From Bifidobacterium catenulatum DSM 16992 = JCM 1194 = LMG 11043 (lineage in GTDB: Bacteria; Actinomycetota; Actinomycetes; Actinomycetales; Bifidobacteriaceae), in NCBI RefSeq assembly GCF_001025195.1, contig NZ_AP012325.1, forward strand, positions 1,426,001 through 1,490,000: a stretch of DNA of 64,000 bases, read 5' to 3'. The notes under the pieces are model-generated. The model made no database searches and was not told the DNA's origin. It was given only the letters and a program-made list of their open reading frames with translations. A program made the position numbers and the translations under genes. Below, piece by piece: positions 1-8,888 of the stretch (its first letter is position 1; every line of letters begins with the position of its first letter).

Positions 1-1048
1 CCGCATGCGCATTGGTCGCTTTGGAATCATCCACGAAACGGATGCTGCCCCCATCTTGCGTGGTGGCGGTGGCGACGGTCTGAATGCGGTGCCCGCCTGG
101 CGTGAATCGTTTCAGAGATGCGATGGCTTTCTCTTTGTCTGCGCCAAGCCCCAGTACCAACGCCAATGCGGTCAACGCGTCGGCAAGCAAATGCGGGTAC
201 ACCGTGCCATCAGGCTCAGTCAGATGCGTGAACTCAGACACCTCGGCAACCTGTTCCGGCGTTCCGGGCTTGCCACCTGCGATGCCGGACATATCGACGA
301 TCCAGCCGTCCTTCACACCAATCTGACCATCTTGCGGCTCAGACAGAGTGAATCCGACCTTGCGGCAGCCTTCCGCCGTCTCGGCGGCGAACGCCAGCCT
401 AGTCACACGCTCGTCATCAGCGTTGTATACCAAAGCCTTCTTGACGCGGTGGAAAACCTTTGCCTTATCCGCCGCATAATTATCAATGCCGCCATGCCAG
501 TCAAGATGATCATCCGCGATATTGGTGATCGCAGCGCAATCCAAAGCCAGCGAATCGGTGAAATGCAACTGGAAGGAACTCAGCTCAACGCATAGCACAT
601 CATTTGCCGGATCGACTGCGGCATGGGACACCGCCTTGCCGATGTTGCCGACAGCCGGTGCCGTCAGACCGCAAGCCGTCAGCATTTCCGAGGTCATTTC
701 CGTAGTGGAGGTTTTGCCGTTGGTGCCGGTGATGCCGATCCATTGCGCTGGTTCGCCGGTAGAATCGCAATTCACTCGCAGCTGCCAAGCAAGCTCAACC
801 TCACTCATCACAGGAATGCCACGACGTTGCGCCTCAAGAATAAACGGAGTCCTCGGATTGAACACCGGCGAAGTCATAACCAAATCAACATGATCCCAGT
901 CGATGCGATCAAAGGAGTGCAAATCAGCATCGGGCTTCTTTTCATCCACGCCAAGCACTTTTTCGGCGCGGGAACCCAACACTTCCATCATGCTTTGTCC
1001 AGAAACTCCAAGACCCGCCACAATCACGGTCTTACCGCTCATATCCAT
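1..1048 (-). CDS. murD: UDP-N-acetylmuramoyl-L-alanine--D-glutamate ligase (MurD), 3' end outside window
   Basis: Cytoplasmic Mur ligase that adds D-glutamate to UDP-MurNAc-L-Ala using ATP. The N-terminus reads [20 protein letters not shown], a MurD-type Rossmann start with a GxGxSG loop. About 80 residues later comes the ATP P-loop [10 protein letters not shown], then ELSSFQL and [11 protein letters not shown], the MurD signatures. The gene runs off the left edge in the C-terminal domain (GGHRIQ and DDSKATN are visible), so the stop is not seen. In-frame ATGs lie at 1057, 1054, 1048 and 1042. A GAAGG just upstream fits 1048 or 1042 best. It follows mraY on the same strand in canonical dcw order. 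The frame is clear; only the exact start is uncertain. Confidence 0.93.
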   Translation of the reverse strand, partial: MDMSGKTVIVAGLGVSGQSMMEVLGSRAEKVLGVDEKKPDADLHSFDRIDWDHVDLVMTSPVFNPRTPFILEAQRRGIPVMSEVELAWQLRVNCDSTGEPAQWIGITGTNGKTSTTEMTSEMLTACGLTAPAVGNIGKAVSHAAVDPANDVLCVELSSFQLHFTDSLALDCAAITNIADDHLDWHGGIDNYAADKAKVFHRVKKALVYNADDERVTRLAFAAETAEGCRKVGFTLSEPQDGQIGVKDGWIVDMSGIAGGKPGTPEQVAEVSEFTHLTEPDGTVYPHLLADALTALALVLGLGADKEKAIASLKRFTPGGHRIQTVATATTQDGGSIRFVDDSKATNAHA

Positions 1049-1150
1049 ATCCATCATCCTTCGATTGTCGGAACCTCATATGCCTTGATATTCCTTACAT
1101 GTCACAGTCGTATTGCAGCCGTTCGGCATATTAACGGAACGCAACAGCCG

Positions 1151-2248
1151 TCACAGACCGGAACGGGCGACCCAATCGCCGTAGAAAATCACCAAAGCAA
1201 CTAACACAAACAGCAATTCAATCATCCAGAAGCGAATCACAACCTTGACTTCCGGCCACCCCTTCAATTCGAAGTGATGATGGATCGGAGCCATCTTGAA
1301 CACACGCTTGCGTGTCATCTTGAAATAGCCAACCTGAATAACGTCACTCATAGTTTCAATCACAAACAGGCCACCAAGGATAATCGCCAGAAATTCCGTA
1401 TGCGTGGCGATGGACATGGCCGCGAACAGGCCGCCAAGCGCCAGAGAACCGGTATCTCCCATGAAAATGGATGCCGGATTGGAGTTGTACCACAGGAATC
1501 CGAAGCACGCCATCACCGTACAGGCCGCGATGATGGTCAAGTCAAGGGGATCGGACACCGCGTAGGCGAAGCCTTCATGCCCCGAGCCCTTAAGATGGTA
1601 GAACTCCCAAAAAGCAATCACCGCATATCCCATGAATGCAACCATCGAAGAACCAGCGGCCAATCCGTCAAGGCCATCGGTCAGGTTGATGGCATTGGTC
1701 CATGCGGTCATCAGGAAGTTCACCCAAATCACGAACAGCACGATGGCCACGGCTTTGCCTGCGAACTCGAAACTGAAAAACGGCTTTTCAATGAAGCTCA
1801 TGCCGGCCTGTGCGCTGGGGAAACCGGATTTCGTCGGCAGAATCAACGCCAGTACCGCATAGATGGTGGCAAGAATGAACTGGCCGATGAATTTACCTTT
1901 GACTGTCAGACCTTCACTCTGCTTTTTGCGAACCTTCGCGAAATCGTCGATGAATCCCAGCATACCCATCGACAGCATGGCGAACAGCACCAGCAGTGCC
2001 GACCATGACGGTACCTCTCCCCTAGTGACGAAGCGATACAACGCCGACGAGCCCCAGCCCAACACAACCGCCAGATTGATGACCACGCCACCCAACGTAG
2101 GCGTGCCACGCTTGACCAGATGGGACTTCGGACCATCTTGGCGTATGTACTGCCCGTAATTAAGCTTGTGTACCAAACGAATCAGCAGCGGGGTTCCCAC
2201 AATCGTCACACCCAGCGATACCACAATTCCGATGATGAGCGAAATCAC
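1151..2248 (-). CDS. mraY: Phospho-N-acetylmuramoyl-pentapeptide-transferase (MraY)
   Basis: Integral membrane enzyme that transfers phospho-MurNAc-pentapeptide to undecaprenyl phosphate, giving lipid I. The 365-residue protein is very hydrophobic with about ten membrane segments. Family catalytic motifs are all visible: DDFAKVRKK near 101-109, NLTDGLDG at 188-195, MGDTGSLALGG near 263-273 and PIHHHFE at 321-327. Length matches the family. The start is GTG at 2248 preceded by GGAGA at good spacing. It sits 81 bases after murF and about 100 before murD on the same strand, so it is probably co-transcribed. High confidence. Confidence 0.97.
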   Translation of the reverse strand: MISLIIGIVVSLGVTIVGTPLLIRLVHKLNYGQYIRQDGPKSHLVKRGTPTLGGVVINLAVVLGWGSSALYRFVTRGEVPSWSALLVLFAMLSMGMLGFIDDFAKVRKKQSEGLTVKGKFIGQFILATIYAVLALILPTKSGFPSAQAGMSFIEKPFFSFEFAGKAVAIVLFVIWVNFLMTAWTNAINLTDGLDGLAAGSSMVAFMGYAVIAFWEFYHLKGSGHEGFAYAVSDPLDLTIIAACTVMACFGFLWYNSNPASIFMGDTGSLALGGLFAAMSIATHTEFLAIILGGLFVIETMSDVIQVGYFKMTRKRVFKMAPIHHHFELKGWPEVKVVIRFWMIELLFVLVALVIFYGDWVARSGL

Positions 2249-2329
2249 CTGATGTTCTCCGTTTCAGTCAGACATTCTTCAGATAACGTCGATTATTCGA
2301 TTATTCAAATCTTGCTAAATGCTTTTATT

Positions 2330-3820
2330 CTATTGTGCGGCCAGGGCCTGCCAACGTTCAGCCAGAGCACTCAATCCGGAAGCGTGGGAACCTTTAAGCA
2401 GCACCACGGCACCTGGATGTTCGACGGCGAGTCGAGTCACAAGACGATCGGCCTCATCGATATCGTGGACCCAATCGACATGAGAAGCATCTCCCGCCAA
2501 GGATGCGCCGTCAGCCATGGCACCTGCCAGAGCATCCAGAGAGGCATCGGATGCACTGCCAACCGTCAGCAACGCATCAACCCCGCCTTCCAACGCATAC
2601 CGGCCAATACCAACATGCAAATCCTTTTCATCCGGACCAAGCTCAAGCATGGTGCCCAACACCGCAATACGGAATGGCTGGCTTTCGGAACCAGCCTTCC
2701 AACGCAGCAATCCGTCAAGACCAGCTTTCATGGAATCAGGATTGGCGTTGAATGAATCATCAATCAGCGTGAATGACGTTTCCTGCTTGTTCACGGTGGA
2801 AACAGCCATACGATGGGGGCTGATGGTCGTCACATCCGACAATGCCGATGCGACCTCGTCAATCGACATTCCCAAACGCATCGCCACCGAAGCGGCGGCA
2901 AGCGCATTCATAACATTATGCTGACCGCAGATGCCCAAGGTGACTTCGGCATGCTCGCCATCACCATTTTTCAGAGTGAAAGACGGATGATCCAACTCGT
3001 CGCAACGCACATGCTGAGCGGTGATCGCAGGATTGCCACCATCACCATTCGGAAGTCCGAACCACATCACATCGCCCGGAGCGAAGGCGCTCATCGCAGC
3101 CACATGCTCGTCGTTCGCATTCAACACGGAAAGACCCCCAGGAACGAGGCCATGAATGATTTCCGACTTGGCCTGCGCGATGCGTTCCGCAGAGCCGAAT
3201 TCGCCCAAATGCGCGACGCCGACTTTCAGCACAACCGCGATGTCCGGCGGCACCAGCGACGTCAGATTGGCGATTTCCCCAACATGGTTGGCACCCATTT
3301 CCGCTACCAGAAAACGAGTTTCGGCATTTACTTTGAGCGAGGTCAGAGGCAGGCCGATTTCGTTATTGAACGATCCGACCGGTGCAACCGTCGATCCCAT
3401 ATGAGACAGCAACGCCTTCATAAGATCCTTGGTGGTGGTCTTGCCGACGGAACCGGTGATGCCGACCACCGTAAACGGAGTTCCCAGCGCGCGACGGCGC
3501 TCGATATTGTGTTTGGCCAACAACCCCAAGGCCAGCACCGTATCCTCCACCACAATCTGAGGCACATCGGCGTCGGCGATCTCATGGTCGACTATCGCAG
3601 CAACGGCACCTTGAGCGCCCACGTGCGGCACGTAATCGTGACCGTCCACACGCTCTCCGGCAATCGCTATGAAAACCGAGCCTTCAACAATCTGCCGTGA
3701 ATCGGTGAATGCGCTGGTGGCCACCGGCGTATTCGCCGCCGCAGTTCCGGCAACCAGCCGTCCCTGAACCGCCTGGGCGATCTCCTCCAAGCTCATTGGC
3801 ATCATGGTCAGGCTGCTCAC
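2330..3820 (-). CDS. murF: UDP-N-acetylmuramoyl-tripeptide--D-alanyl-D-alanine ligase (MurF)
   Basis: ATP-dependent ligase that adds D-Ala-D-Ala to UDP-MurNAc-tripeptide, the last cytoplasmic precursor step. The 496-residue product has an N-terminal domain (to about 110) with TDSRQIVEGSVFIAI, a P-loop ITGSVGKTTTKD at 121-132, NNEIGLP and EMGANHVGEI in the central domain, and a C-terminal domain with DDSFNANPDSM. All are MurF hallmarks. The start is GTG at 3820 behind AGGAGA. It lies 91 bases downstream of the degenerate MurE-like gene in the dcw order. Confidence 0.97.
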   Translation of the reverse strand: MSSLTMMPMSLEEIAQAVQGRLVAGTAAANTPVATSAFTDSRQIVEGSVFIAIAGERVDGHDYVPHVGAQGAVAAIVDHEIADADVPQIVVEDTVLALGLLAKHNIERRRALGTPFTVVGITGSVGKTTTKDLMKALLSHMGSTVAPVGSFNNEIGLPLTSLKVNAETRFLVAEMGANHVGEIANLTSLVPPDIAVVLKVGVAHLGEFGSAERIAQAKSEIIHGLVPGGLSVLNANDEHVAAMSAFAPGDVMWFGLPNGDGGNPAITAQHVRCDELDHPSFTLKNGDGEHAEVTLGICGQHNVMNALAAASVAMRLGMSIDEVASALSDVTTISPHRMAVSTVNKQETSFTLIDDSFNANPDSMKAGLDGLLRWKAGSESQPFRIAVLGTMLELGPDEKDLHVGIGRYALEGGVDALLTVGSASDASLDALAGAMADGASLAGDASHVDWVHDIDEADRLVTRLAVEHPGAVVLLKGSHASGLSALAERWQALAAQ

Positions 3821-3911
3821 TGTGATTTCTCCTCTGTATTGCTGTTCCGTTTACTGTTCACGTTGTTTGCGATTATCGCGTGTGTGCTTTACGTATCCGT
3901 TCCAATTGAAA

Positions 3912-4790
3912 CTAGTTCAGATCTCGGGATACGCGCAAAGCGCTTTTGATATTGGCCTTGCGTACACCCGCCGCAAGCACCATCGATATGGACAGCGACA
4001 ATGCGCTGCTGTTCGTCTGCCCGTATGCCGCTGCCGCTTGCGATGCGAGCGCATCGGATTCCTGCGTACGGACGGCGATATGGGTCCGCTTTCCGACAGT
4101 GCATCCGAATCGCGCAACCGATTTGACAATCTCGGCTTCGCCTAGACCATTGTCACCGCAACCAAGCACATCGACACTTACCGACTGCAATGCGTCGTCT
4201 TTCAACGTCTCCTCGCTCAAAGCGAGAATCACAGCAGCAGCACCGTCTTCAGCGCACACAGCCATCGTACGCTGCACATCAAGAATCGACAATGGATAGT
4301 TCAGATCGAGATATCGTTCCAACGATTGCGAGTTGCCCGAGCTGATCACGCCAACCGGATTACCAAGCATATGCAGGAAATCAGCAAGATCCCTCACTCC
4401 CTGATCCACCGCCTGCGCATCGTTTCCCGCCACGGCGAACACCGCCAACGAATCGGACGGGCTACCCGCCATTTCGCTGGCAAGCCTACCCAACTGCGGT
4501 GCGGTCGGCTCGGCATAGATCACAGGAATCTGTATACCTTCCGTCTTACCACGCAACGCATGAGGCACCACCGCACCATATGCGCCAAGCGTCTGAGCCT
4601 GACGCAACTGTTGCACATCCACCGGTGCGGACGGCATGAACAACGATCCCGGCCGCACCGAATCAATATCGTCTGCAATGGACGTGATCGTCACTTCAGT
4701 GGCAAACGTAGGATCCAAGTCAAAGCCATATCTGCTGGCAAGCAGACCCAATGTCATTCGTCTGTTCATGGACTCACTGACCGCGCTCAT
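3912..4790 (-). CDS. Degenerate MurE-like protein, Mur ligase motifs lost
   Basis: A 292-residue protein occupying the usual murE position between ftsI and murF, but shorter than a true MurE (about 480-520). The first 110 residues resemble the UDP-binding domain of MurE (TSIADDIDSVRPGSLF matches the family SxAxDSRxVRPGDLF pattern). After that the family pattern G-TNGKTTT is replaced by GNDAQAVD at 122-129, although the following helix and LGNPVGVIS strand remain alignable. EVSSH and DHLD signatures and the whole C-terminal domain are missing. The ribosome site GGAGGGTGG is strong and the frame is long and open, so it looks translated rather than decaying. It cannot be a working ligase by family rules; a structural or regulatory role is possible. 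The active murE must lie elsewhere. Confidence 0.8.
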   Translation of the reverse strand: MSAVSESMNRRMTLGLLASRYGFDLDPTFATEVTITSIADDIDSVRPGSLFMPSAPVDVQQLRQAQTLGAYGAVVPHALRGKTEGIQIPVIYAEPTAPQLGRLASEMAGSPSDSLAVFAVAGNDAQAVDQGVRDLADFLHMLGNPVGVISSGNSQSLERYLDLNYPLSILDVQRTMAVCAEDGAAAVILALSEETLKDDALQSVSVDVLGCGDNGLGEAEIVKSVARFGCTVGKRTHIAVRTQESDALASQAAAAYGQTNSSALSLSISMVLAAGVRKANIKSALRVSRDLN

Positions 4791-4822
4791 CTTTCCACCC
4801 TCCGTTCTTCATACTCGCATAC

Positions 4823-6625
4823 TCACCAAGTTACTGGAATAGCATCAGTTCGCGGACTTGACGCCGGCACTTCATACTTCTGCATAAGGAATTCACCAAT
4901 CTCCGCGGTTACCGGACCTGCCGTCAGACCACCAAAACCGCCTTGCGGATCCTTCAGCACCACCGTGACGATAAAGCGAGGATTGTCTGCAGGAATAATC
5001 GCCGAATAATCACTGATAATCGACGACAGTCTGCCATCGGCACCAGCGACTTCCGCCGTACCGGACTTTGCTGCGACACGATAACCATCCACCTTGACGA
5101 ACTGGGAGTAATGGTCGGACACGGATTCCATGGCGTTCATCACCTGAGAGGCCACCTGCTCGTCAATCACGCGCGTCGCCTCACCCTCGGGCTTTTGCTC
5201 TTCGGAATGTCCCTCGGCATCGCTGATCGTCTTGATGATGCGCTGCGGCTTCTTAACGCCCTTATTGGCAATCACGGCGACCGCATTCGTCAGCTGAAGC
5301 GCATTGGTCGTGTAAGCCTGGCCGAACAACACGGTGTTCTGGGTTCGCAGATCCCATTGATCGGACGAATATAGCAAACCATCCGATTCGCCAGGAAATC
5401 CGAGCCCATTGTCTTGGCCGACACCGAATTTTCTGATGAAATCGTATCGCTGCTCGTTAGACATCTTCTCCCCTGCGATGATCATGCCAACGTTCGACGA
5501 TTGCTCGAGAATGCCCGCAAGGGTCCAGTGTTCGTCACCGTGGGTGGTCGCATCGCTGTAGGTCTGCCCGTTCACCGTGATATGGTCCGGCACAGTGAAT
5601 TTGTCTGACGCCTGATGCAATCCGAGCTGGATCATGCCCGACATCGTGAAGACCTTGCCGATGGAACCAGGCTCAAACGTTTCGCCGACGGCCCTGGAAA
5701 CCGTCAGCTTCGCCTGATCGCTGCCGGCTTCGATCTCGTCACTGTCGGCAAGCGCAAGAATATCCCCCGTCTGAGTGTCCTGCACCACAGCGATTCCCCA
5801 TGGCGAGCTGTATTTCTCACAGCTATCTCTCAGTACTTTTTCGACATACCACTGCACGTCGTGATCGATGGTCAATGTGATGTCGGATCCATTGACCGCA
5901 TCTTTTGATTCGGTCATGGTTCCTGGGATTTCGACGCCGTTGTTGCCTTGTTGGTAGACCTGGTATCCATCTTCGCCGGTCAGCGTCTTGTTTTCCATTT
6001 GTTCGATACCGGCGACGCCTTTGCCTTCGCTATCGACGCCTCCCAGCAATGCCCCCATCAAAGTTCCATTGGAATAGATGCGTTCGTTGCTGAGTTCCGC
6101 ATAGACGATACCACCCAAATTGAGCTTGGAGATTTTGCGTTTAACCGCCGGCGTCACGTCTTTCTTCAGCACCGCGTATTGGCCTGTCCCCGAGAGCATG
6201 GCACCCAATTCGGTGGCATCCATGTCCAGCACCGGGGCGAGCAGCCTGGCCACGGCCGCGGCTCCTGTGGCACCTACCGGTTTGCCGTCGATCTGGTGGC
6301 AGTTGTCTCCGGTCTGTTTGGTGCAGGTTGTTGGCGTGAAGGCCTGCGCCTCCTCGGGATTGCCGATGATGGTGTATCGTTCCACGCTCTGCGCGAGGAT
6401 CGAACCGTTCGTATCCATGATTTTACCGCGACTCGCCTTTAATGTCACGGTGATGGTTCGGCTTTGCGCCGCGGCCTGCGCCATGCTTTTGCCGTTGACC
6501 AGCTGGACGTTGGCCAATTGGATAAGGCATGCCGTGCCCATCAGCGCCAGAATGACGCCGATGGCCATGGTTTTTGTAAGCAGCTTCTTATGGAAACGCG
6601 CGGACGTGCTGCGAAAAGGATTCAC
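4823..6625 (-). CDS. ftsI: Septal class B penicillin-binding protein (FtsI/PBP)
   Basis: Bitopic membrane transpeptidase that cross-links septal peptidoglycan. The 600-residue protein has a short cytoplasmic tail, one membrane segment at about 18-38, a PBP dimerisation domain, and a transpeptidase domain with the three active-site motifs: S321-I-G-K324, S376-S-N378 and K520-S-G522. No PASTA domain follows. The start is GTG at 6625, overlapping the ftsL stop by four bases (GTGA), which implies translational coupling. The call as the division-specific PBP rests on its position between ftsL and murF. Confidence 0.95.
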   Translation of the reverse strand: MNPFRSTSARFHKKLLTKTMAIGVILALMGTACLIQLANVQLVNGKSMAQAAAQSRTITVTLKASRGKIMDTNGSILAQSVERYTIIGNPEEAQAFTPTTCTKQTGDNCHQIDGKPVGATGAAAVARLLAPVLDMDATELGAMLSGTGQYAVLKKDVTPAVKRKISKLNLGGIVYAELSNERIYSNGTLMGALLGGVDSEGKGVAGIEQMENKTLTGEDGYQVYQQGNNGVEIPGTMTESKDAVNGSDITLTIDHDVQWYVEKVLRDSCEKYSSPWGIAVVQDTQTGDILALADSDEIEAGSDQAKLTVSRAVGETFEPGSIGKVFTMSGMIQLGLHQASDKFTVPDHITVNGQTYSDATTHGDEHWTLAGILEQSSNVGMIIAGEKMSNEQRYDFIRKFGVGQDNGLGFPGESDGLLYSSDQWDLRTQNTVLFGQAYTTNALQLTNAVAVIANKGVKKPQRIIKTISDAEGHSEEQKPEGEATRVIDEQVASQVMNAMESVSDHYSQFVKVDGYRVAAKSGTAEVAGADGRLSSIISDYSAIIPADNPRFIVTVVLKDPQGGFGGLTAGPVTAEIGEFLMQKYEVPASSPRTDAIPVTW

Positions 6626-7077
6626 TGAACGTCGTCTCCGCTTGGCTGATAGCCATTCAGATCAATCGTCAAGGCACCTTTTTGAGGCACCATACCCATT
6701 TCCTCGGCTTTGCTTGGCAACGAGGCTTCAAGCTCGTCAAGCTTGGTCTGGTCATCTTCCACGTCTTGCGTCAAACGGGTGATGTTCGACTCAATCTGGT
6801 TCGCTTCGAAGGAATGTTGCACCATTTGGGTACGTAGCATCAAGGATCCCATAAGGCAGACTCCAAGGAAAACGACAGCAATGACCAAATGCAGCAATGG
6901 GGTGCTTCTGGTGCGAGTCCATGTGATAAGCTGTTCGACTCCCCGCTTGACACCATTGCCTTCGGCACGTGATCCTTTGACGACATGCAATTCAGGGCGA
7001 GTGGTGCCTGCGGTTTCGTTTTGGTCCCGACGTCCTGCGGGAGCCGCGTTTGATGCGATCGTTCTTGATGCGGACAC
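6622..7077 (-). CDS. ftsL: FtsL-like cell division protein
   Basis: A 151-residue bitopic protein: a basic, disordered N-terminus, one membrane helix at about 61-80 and then a short extracytoplasmic stretch with heptad-like character (about 88-130) as in FtsL leucine-zipper proteins. FtsL diverges too fast for strong motifs, so the assignment rests on topology and on its place between rsmH and ftsI. It begins two bases after the rsmH stop and overlaps ftsI by four bases. Its expected role is recruiting the septal synthase with FtsB/FtsQ. Confidence 0.85.
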   Translation of the reverse strand: MSASRTIASNAAPAGRRDQNETAGTTRPELHVVKGSRAEGNGVKRGVEQLITWTRTRSTPLLHLVIAVVFLGVCLMGSLMLRTQMVQHSFEANQIESNITRLTQDVEDDQTKLDELEASLPSKAEEMGMVPQKGALTIDLNGYQPSGDDVQ

Positions 7078-7079
7078 GT

Positions 7080-8111
7080 TCAGCCCCTCCTTCCTTGTCG
7101 TTTCATGCTTGCGTAGTCATTGCCCTGTTCGAATCGTTTTCGCCAGCGTTCGGGAATCGGTCTGGTCAGTTCCACTGCACGCAATCGTACGGAAGCCGAC
7201 CTCGGATTCATGGCGATTTCCTCGTCGCCAGCTTTGATAGCGCCTCGCGTGAGTTCCTTGAAGAACGGCATCATATCCGGCGGAATTACCGGCATGTCCG
7301 CAGGCACGTCAGCTTTCAGACCTTGATTCATGAATGTTTTGACGGTTTTGTCTTCCAGCGAATGGTACGACTCCACCACCAAACGCCCTCCCACCGCGAG
7401 ATGGTTGGCGATCTGGGGCAATGTCCCCGCCAATTTGTCGAGCTCACCATTGACTTCGATACGCAGCGCTTGGAACACTCGTTTGGCAGGATTTCCTGCA
7501 GGACGGTGCGCCTGCGGCACAACCTCATCCACAAGACGGTTAAGCTGCCCTGATGTGGTCAACGGCTCGATCTCACGCCTACGCACGATTGCACGGGCGA
7601 TCTGCTTGGAGAAACGTTCTTCACCATACGTACGGAAAATGCGCGCCAAATCAGCAAACGAATAATCGGCAAGCACCTGCTCAGCGGTCAATGGCTGGGT
7701 CACGTCCATACGCATGTCCAAAGGCGCATCGTGGGAATACGAGAATCCCCGCTCCGTCTCATCGATCTGCAGACTTGACAATCCCAAATCCATGAACACG
7801 GCATTCACTTGATCGATTCCCTGATCATCAAGCACTTGCGCGAAATCGTCGAATGCGGCATGCACAGGTATGAAGCGATCGGCAAGTCCTTCCATCTGCA
7901 TTCGCTGCGTGGCAAGCGCAAGGGCCTCAGTGTCTCGGTCGATGCCAATCAGGCGAGCATGCGGGCTCGCTTTAAGGAATGCCGTGGAATGCCCGGCCAA
8001 GCCAAGCGTGCAATCCACGGCGATCGACCCCGGATTCGCCAATGCAGGCGCCACCAGATCCACGCAGTCACGCAGCAACACTGGCTGATGAATCGTTGTC
8101 ACATCTGTCAT
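7080..8111 (-). CDS. rsmH: 16S rRNA (cytosine1402-N4)-methyltransferase RsmH
   Basis: SAM-dependent methyltransferase that modifies C1402 in the ribosomal P site. The 343-residue protein carries the SAM loop VDCTLGLAGHS at 32-42, GIDRDTEAL, and DLGLSSLQID, the RsmH/MraW signature, followed by ERGFSY and DMRM. The typical C-terminal QALRIEVN and SYHSLEDKTVK motifs are present. It overlaps the end of mraZ by one base (TGATG), so the two are translationally coupled at the head of the dcw operon. Confidence 0.97.
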   Translation of the reverse strand: MTDVTTIHQPVLLRDCVDLVAPALANPGSIAVDCTLGLAGHSTAFLKASPHARLIGIDRDTEALALATQRMQMEGLADRFIPVHAAFDDFAQVLDDQGIDQVNAVFMDLGLSSLQIDETERGFSYSHDAPLDMRMDVTQPLTAEQVLADYSFADLARIFRTYGEERFSKQIARAIVRRREIEPLTTSGQLNRLVDEVVPQAHRPAGNPAKRVFQALRIEVNGELDKLAGTLPQIANHLAVGGRLVVESYHSLEDKTVKTFMNQGLKADVPADMPVIPPDMMPFFKELTRGAIKAGDEEIAMNPRSASVRLRAVELTRPIPERWRKRFEQGNDYASMKRQGRRG

Positions 8112-8632
8112 CAGAATTCCACCGCCGGTAATACGTCATCGGCAATATCGGAATATCCCTGCTCCTTTTCGGCGAGATAATCCTCCCATGCCTGCTTATT
8201 CCAAATCTCCGCTCGGGTTCCCACACCAATCACCACAATGTCGCTTTCCAAATTCGCGTAATCGCGCAACATCTGCGGCACGAGCACACGTCCTTGCTTG
8301 TCCGGCTCCTGGTCAACGGCACCGGAAAGAAATACGCGCAAATAGTCGCGCGCGGCCTTGTTGCCCATGGATGTGCGCTGAATCTGCAACGCGATCCGGC
8401 GAAATTCCGATTGGGGCAGCAGGTAAACGCAGCGTTCCTGACCTCTGGCCATCACCATGCCCGATCCCAATTGACTGCGAAATTTCGCAGGCAGTGCCAT
8501 GCGTCCTTTGGCGTCGATTTTTGGAGTGTATGTTCCCAGCAGCAATGGCGGCAATCCCGCCATCATGCTGCCCGCCTGCATTGCATCGTCCTCGGAGAAT
8601 GGCGTGGTTTCAACGCTTTGAACCATCACCAC
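8111..8632 (-). CDS. mraZ: Transcriptional regulator MraZ
   Basis: SpoVT/AbrB-fold DNA-binding protein that represses its own dcw operon. The 173-residue protein has two MraZ repeats: LLGTYTPKIDAKGRMALPAKFR in the N-terminal half and SGAVDQEPDKQGRVLVPQMLR later, both with the DxxGR motif. It has about 30 extra N-terminal residues compared with common 143-residue homologues. The first codon is ATG at 8632 behind GGAGGTGTGGTG. It is the first gene of the cluster and has phased GTGGGG boxes upstream. Confidence 0.95.
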   Translation of the reverse strand: MVMVQSVETTPFSEDDAMQAGSMMAGLPPLLLGTYTPKIDAKGRMALPAKFRSQLGSGMVMARGQERCVYLLPQSEFRRIALQIQRTSMGNKAARDYLRVFLSGAVDQEPDKQGRVLVPQMLRDYANLESDIVVIGVGTRAEIWNKQAWEDYLAEKEQGYSDIADDVLPAVEF

Positions 8633-8678
8633 ACCTCCTTATTCAACACACAGAAACACCTCAGGCCCAAGACTCTTT

Positions 8679-8714
8679 CCCCACTCTACCCCACGGGTCA
8701 CCATAAATCCCCAC
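8679..8714 (-). promoter_or_regulatory. Phased MraZ-type operator boxes upstream of mraZ
   Basis: Read on the minus strand, GTGGGG occurs at 8714-8709, 8694-8689 and 8684-8679, with a related ATGGTG at 8704-8699. This gives four boxes exactly ten bases apart. A further GTGGGG lies at 8755-8750. MraZ is known to bind tandem TGGG-type repeats with about 10-bp periodicity in front of its own gene, so this is very likely the autoregulatory operator. Phase and identity are seen directly; binding is inferred. Confidence 0.75.
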
Positions 8715-8888
8715 ATAAATGGAAAAACAGCAAATAAAAGTATGTTTCTCCCCACAATGAACAAACTCCATCGAAATTCATTCGTCATCCTGTCCTAGAA
8801 ACATCACTTTTTTCGCTTGGCAATAACGTTTTCGTAGAAGCCTCGGGGTACATTGGAGTGCCTAAGTTTTGTGAGGAAGGGATTGTAG

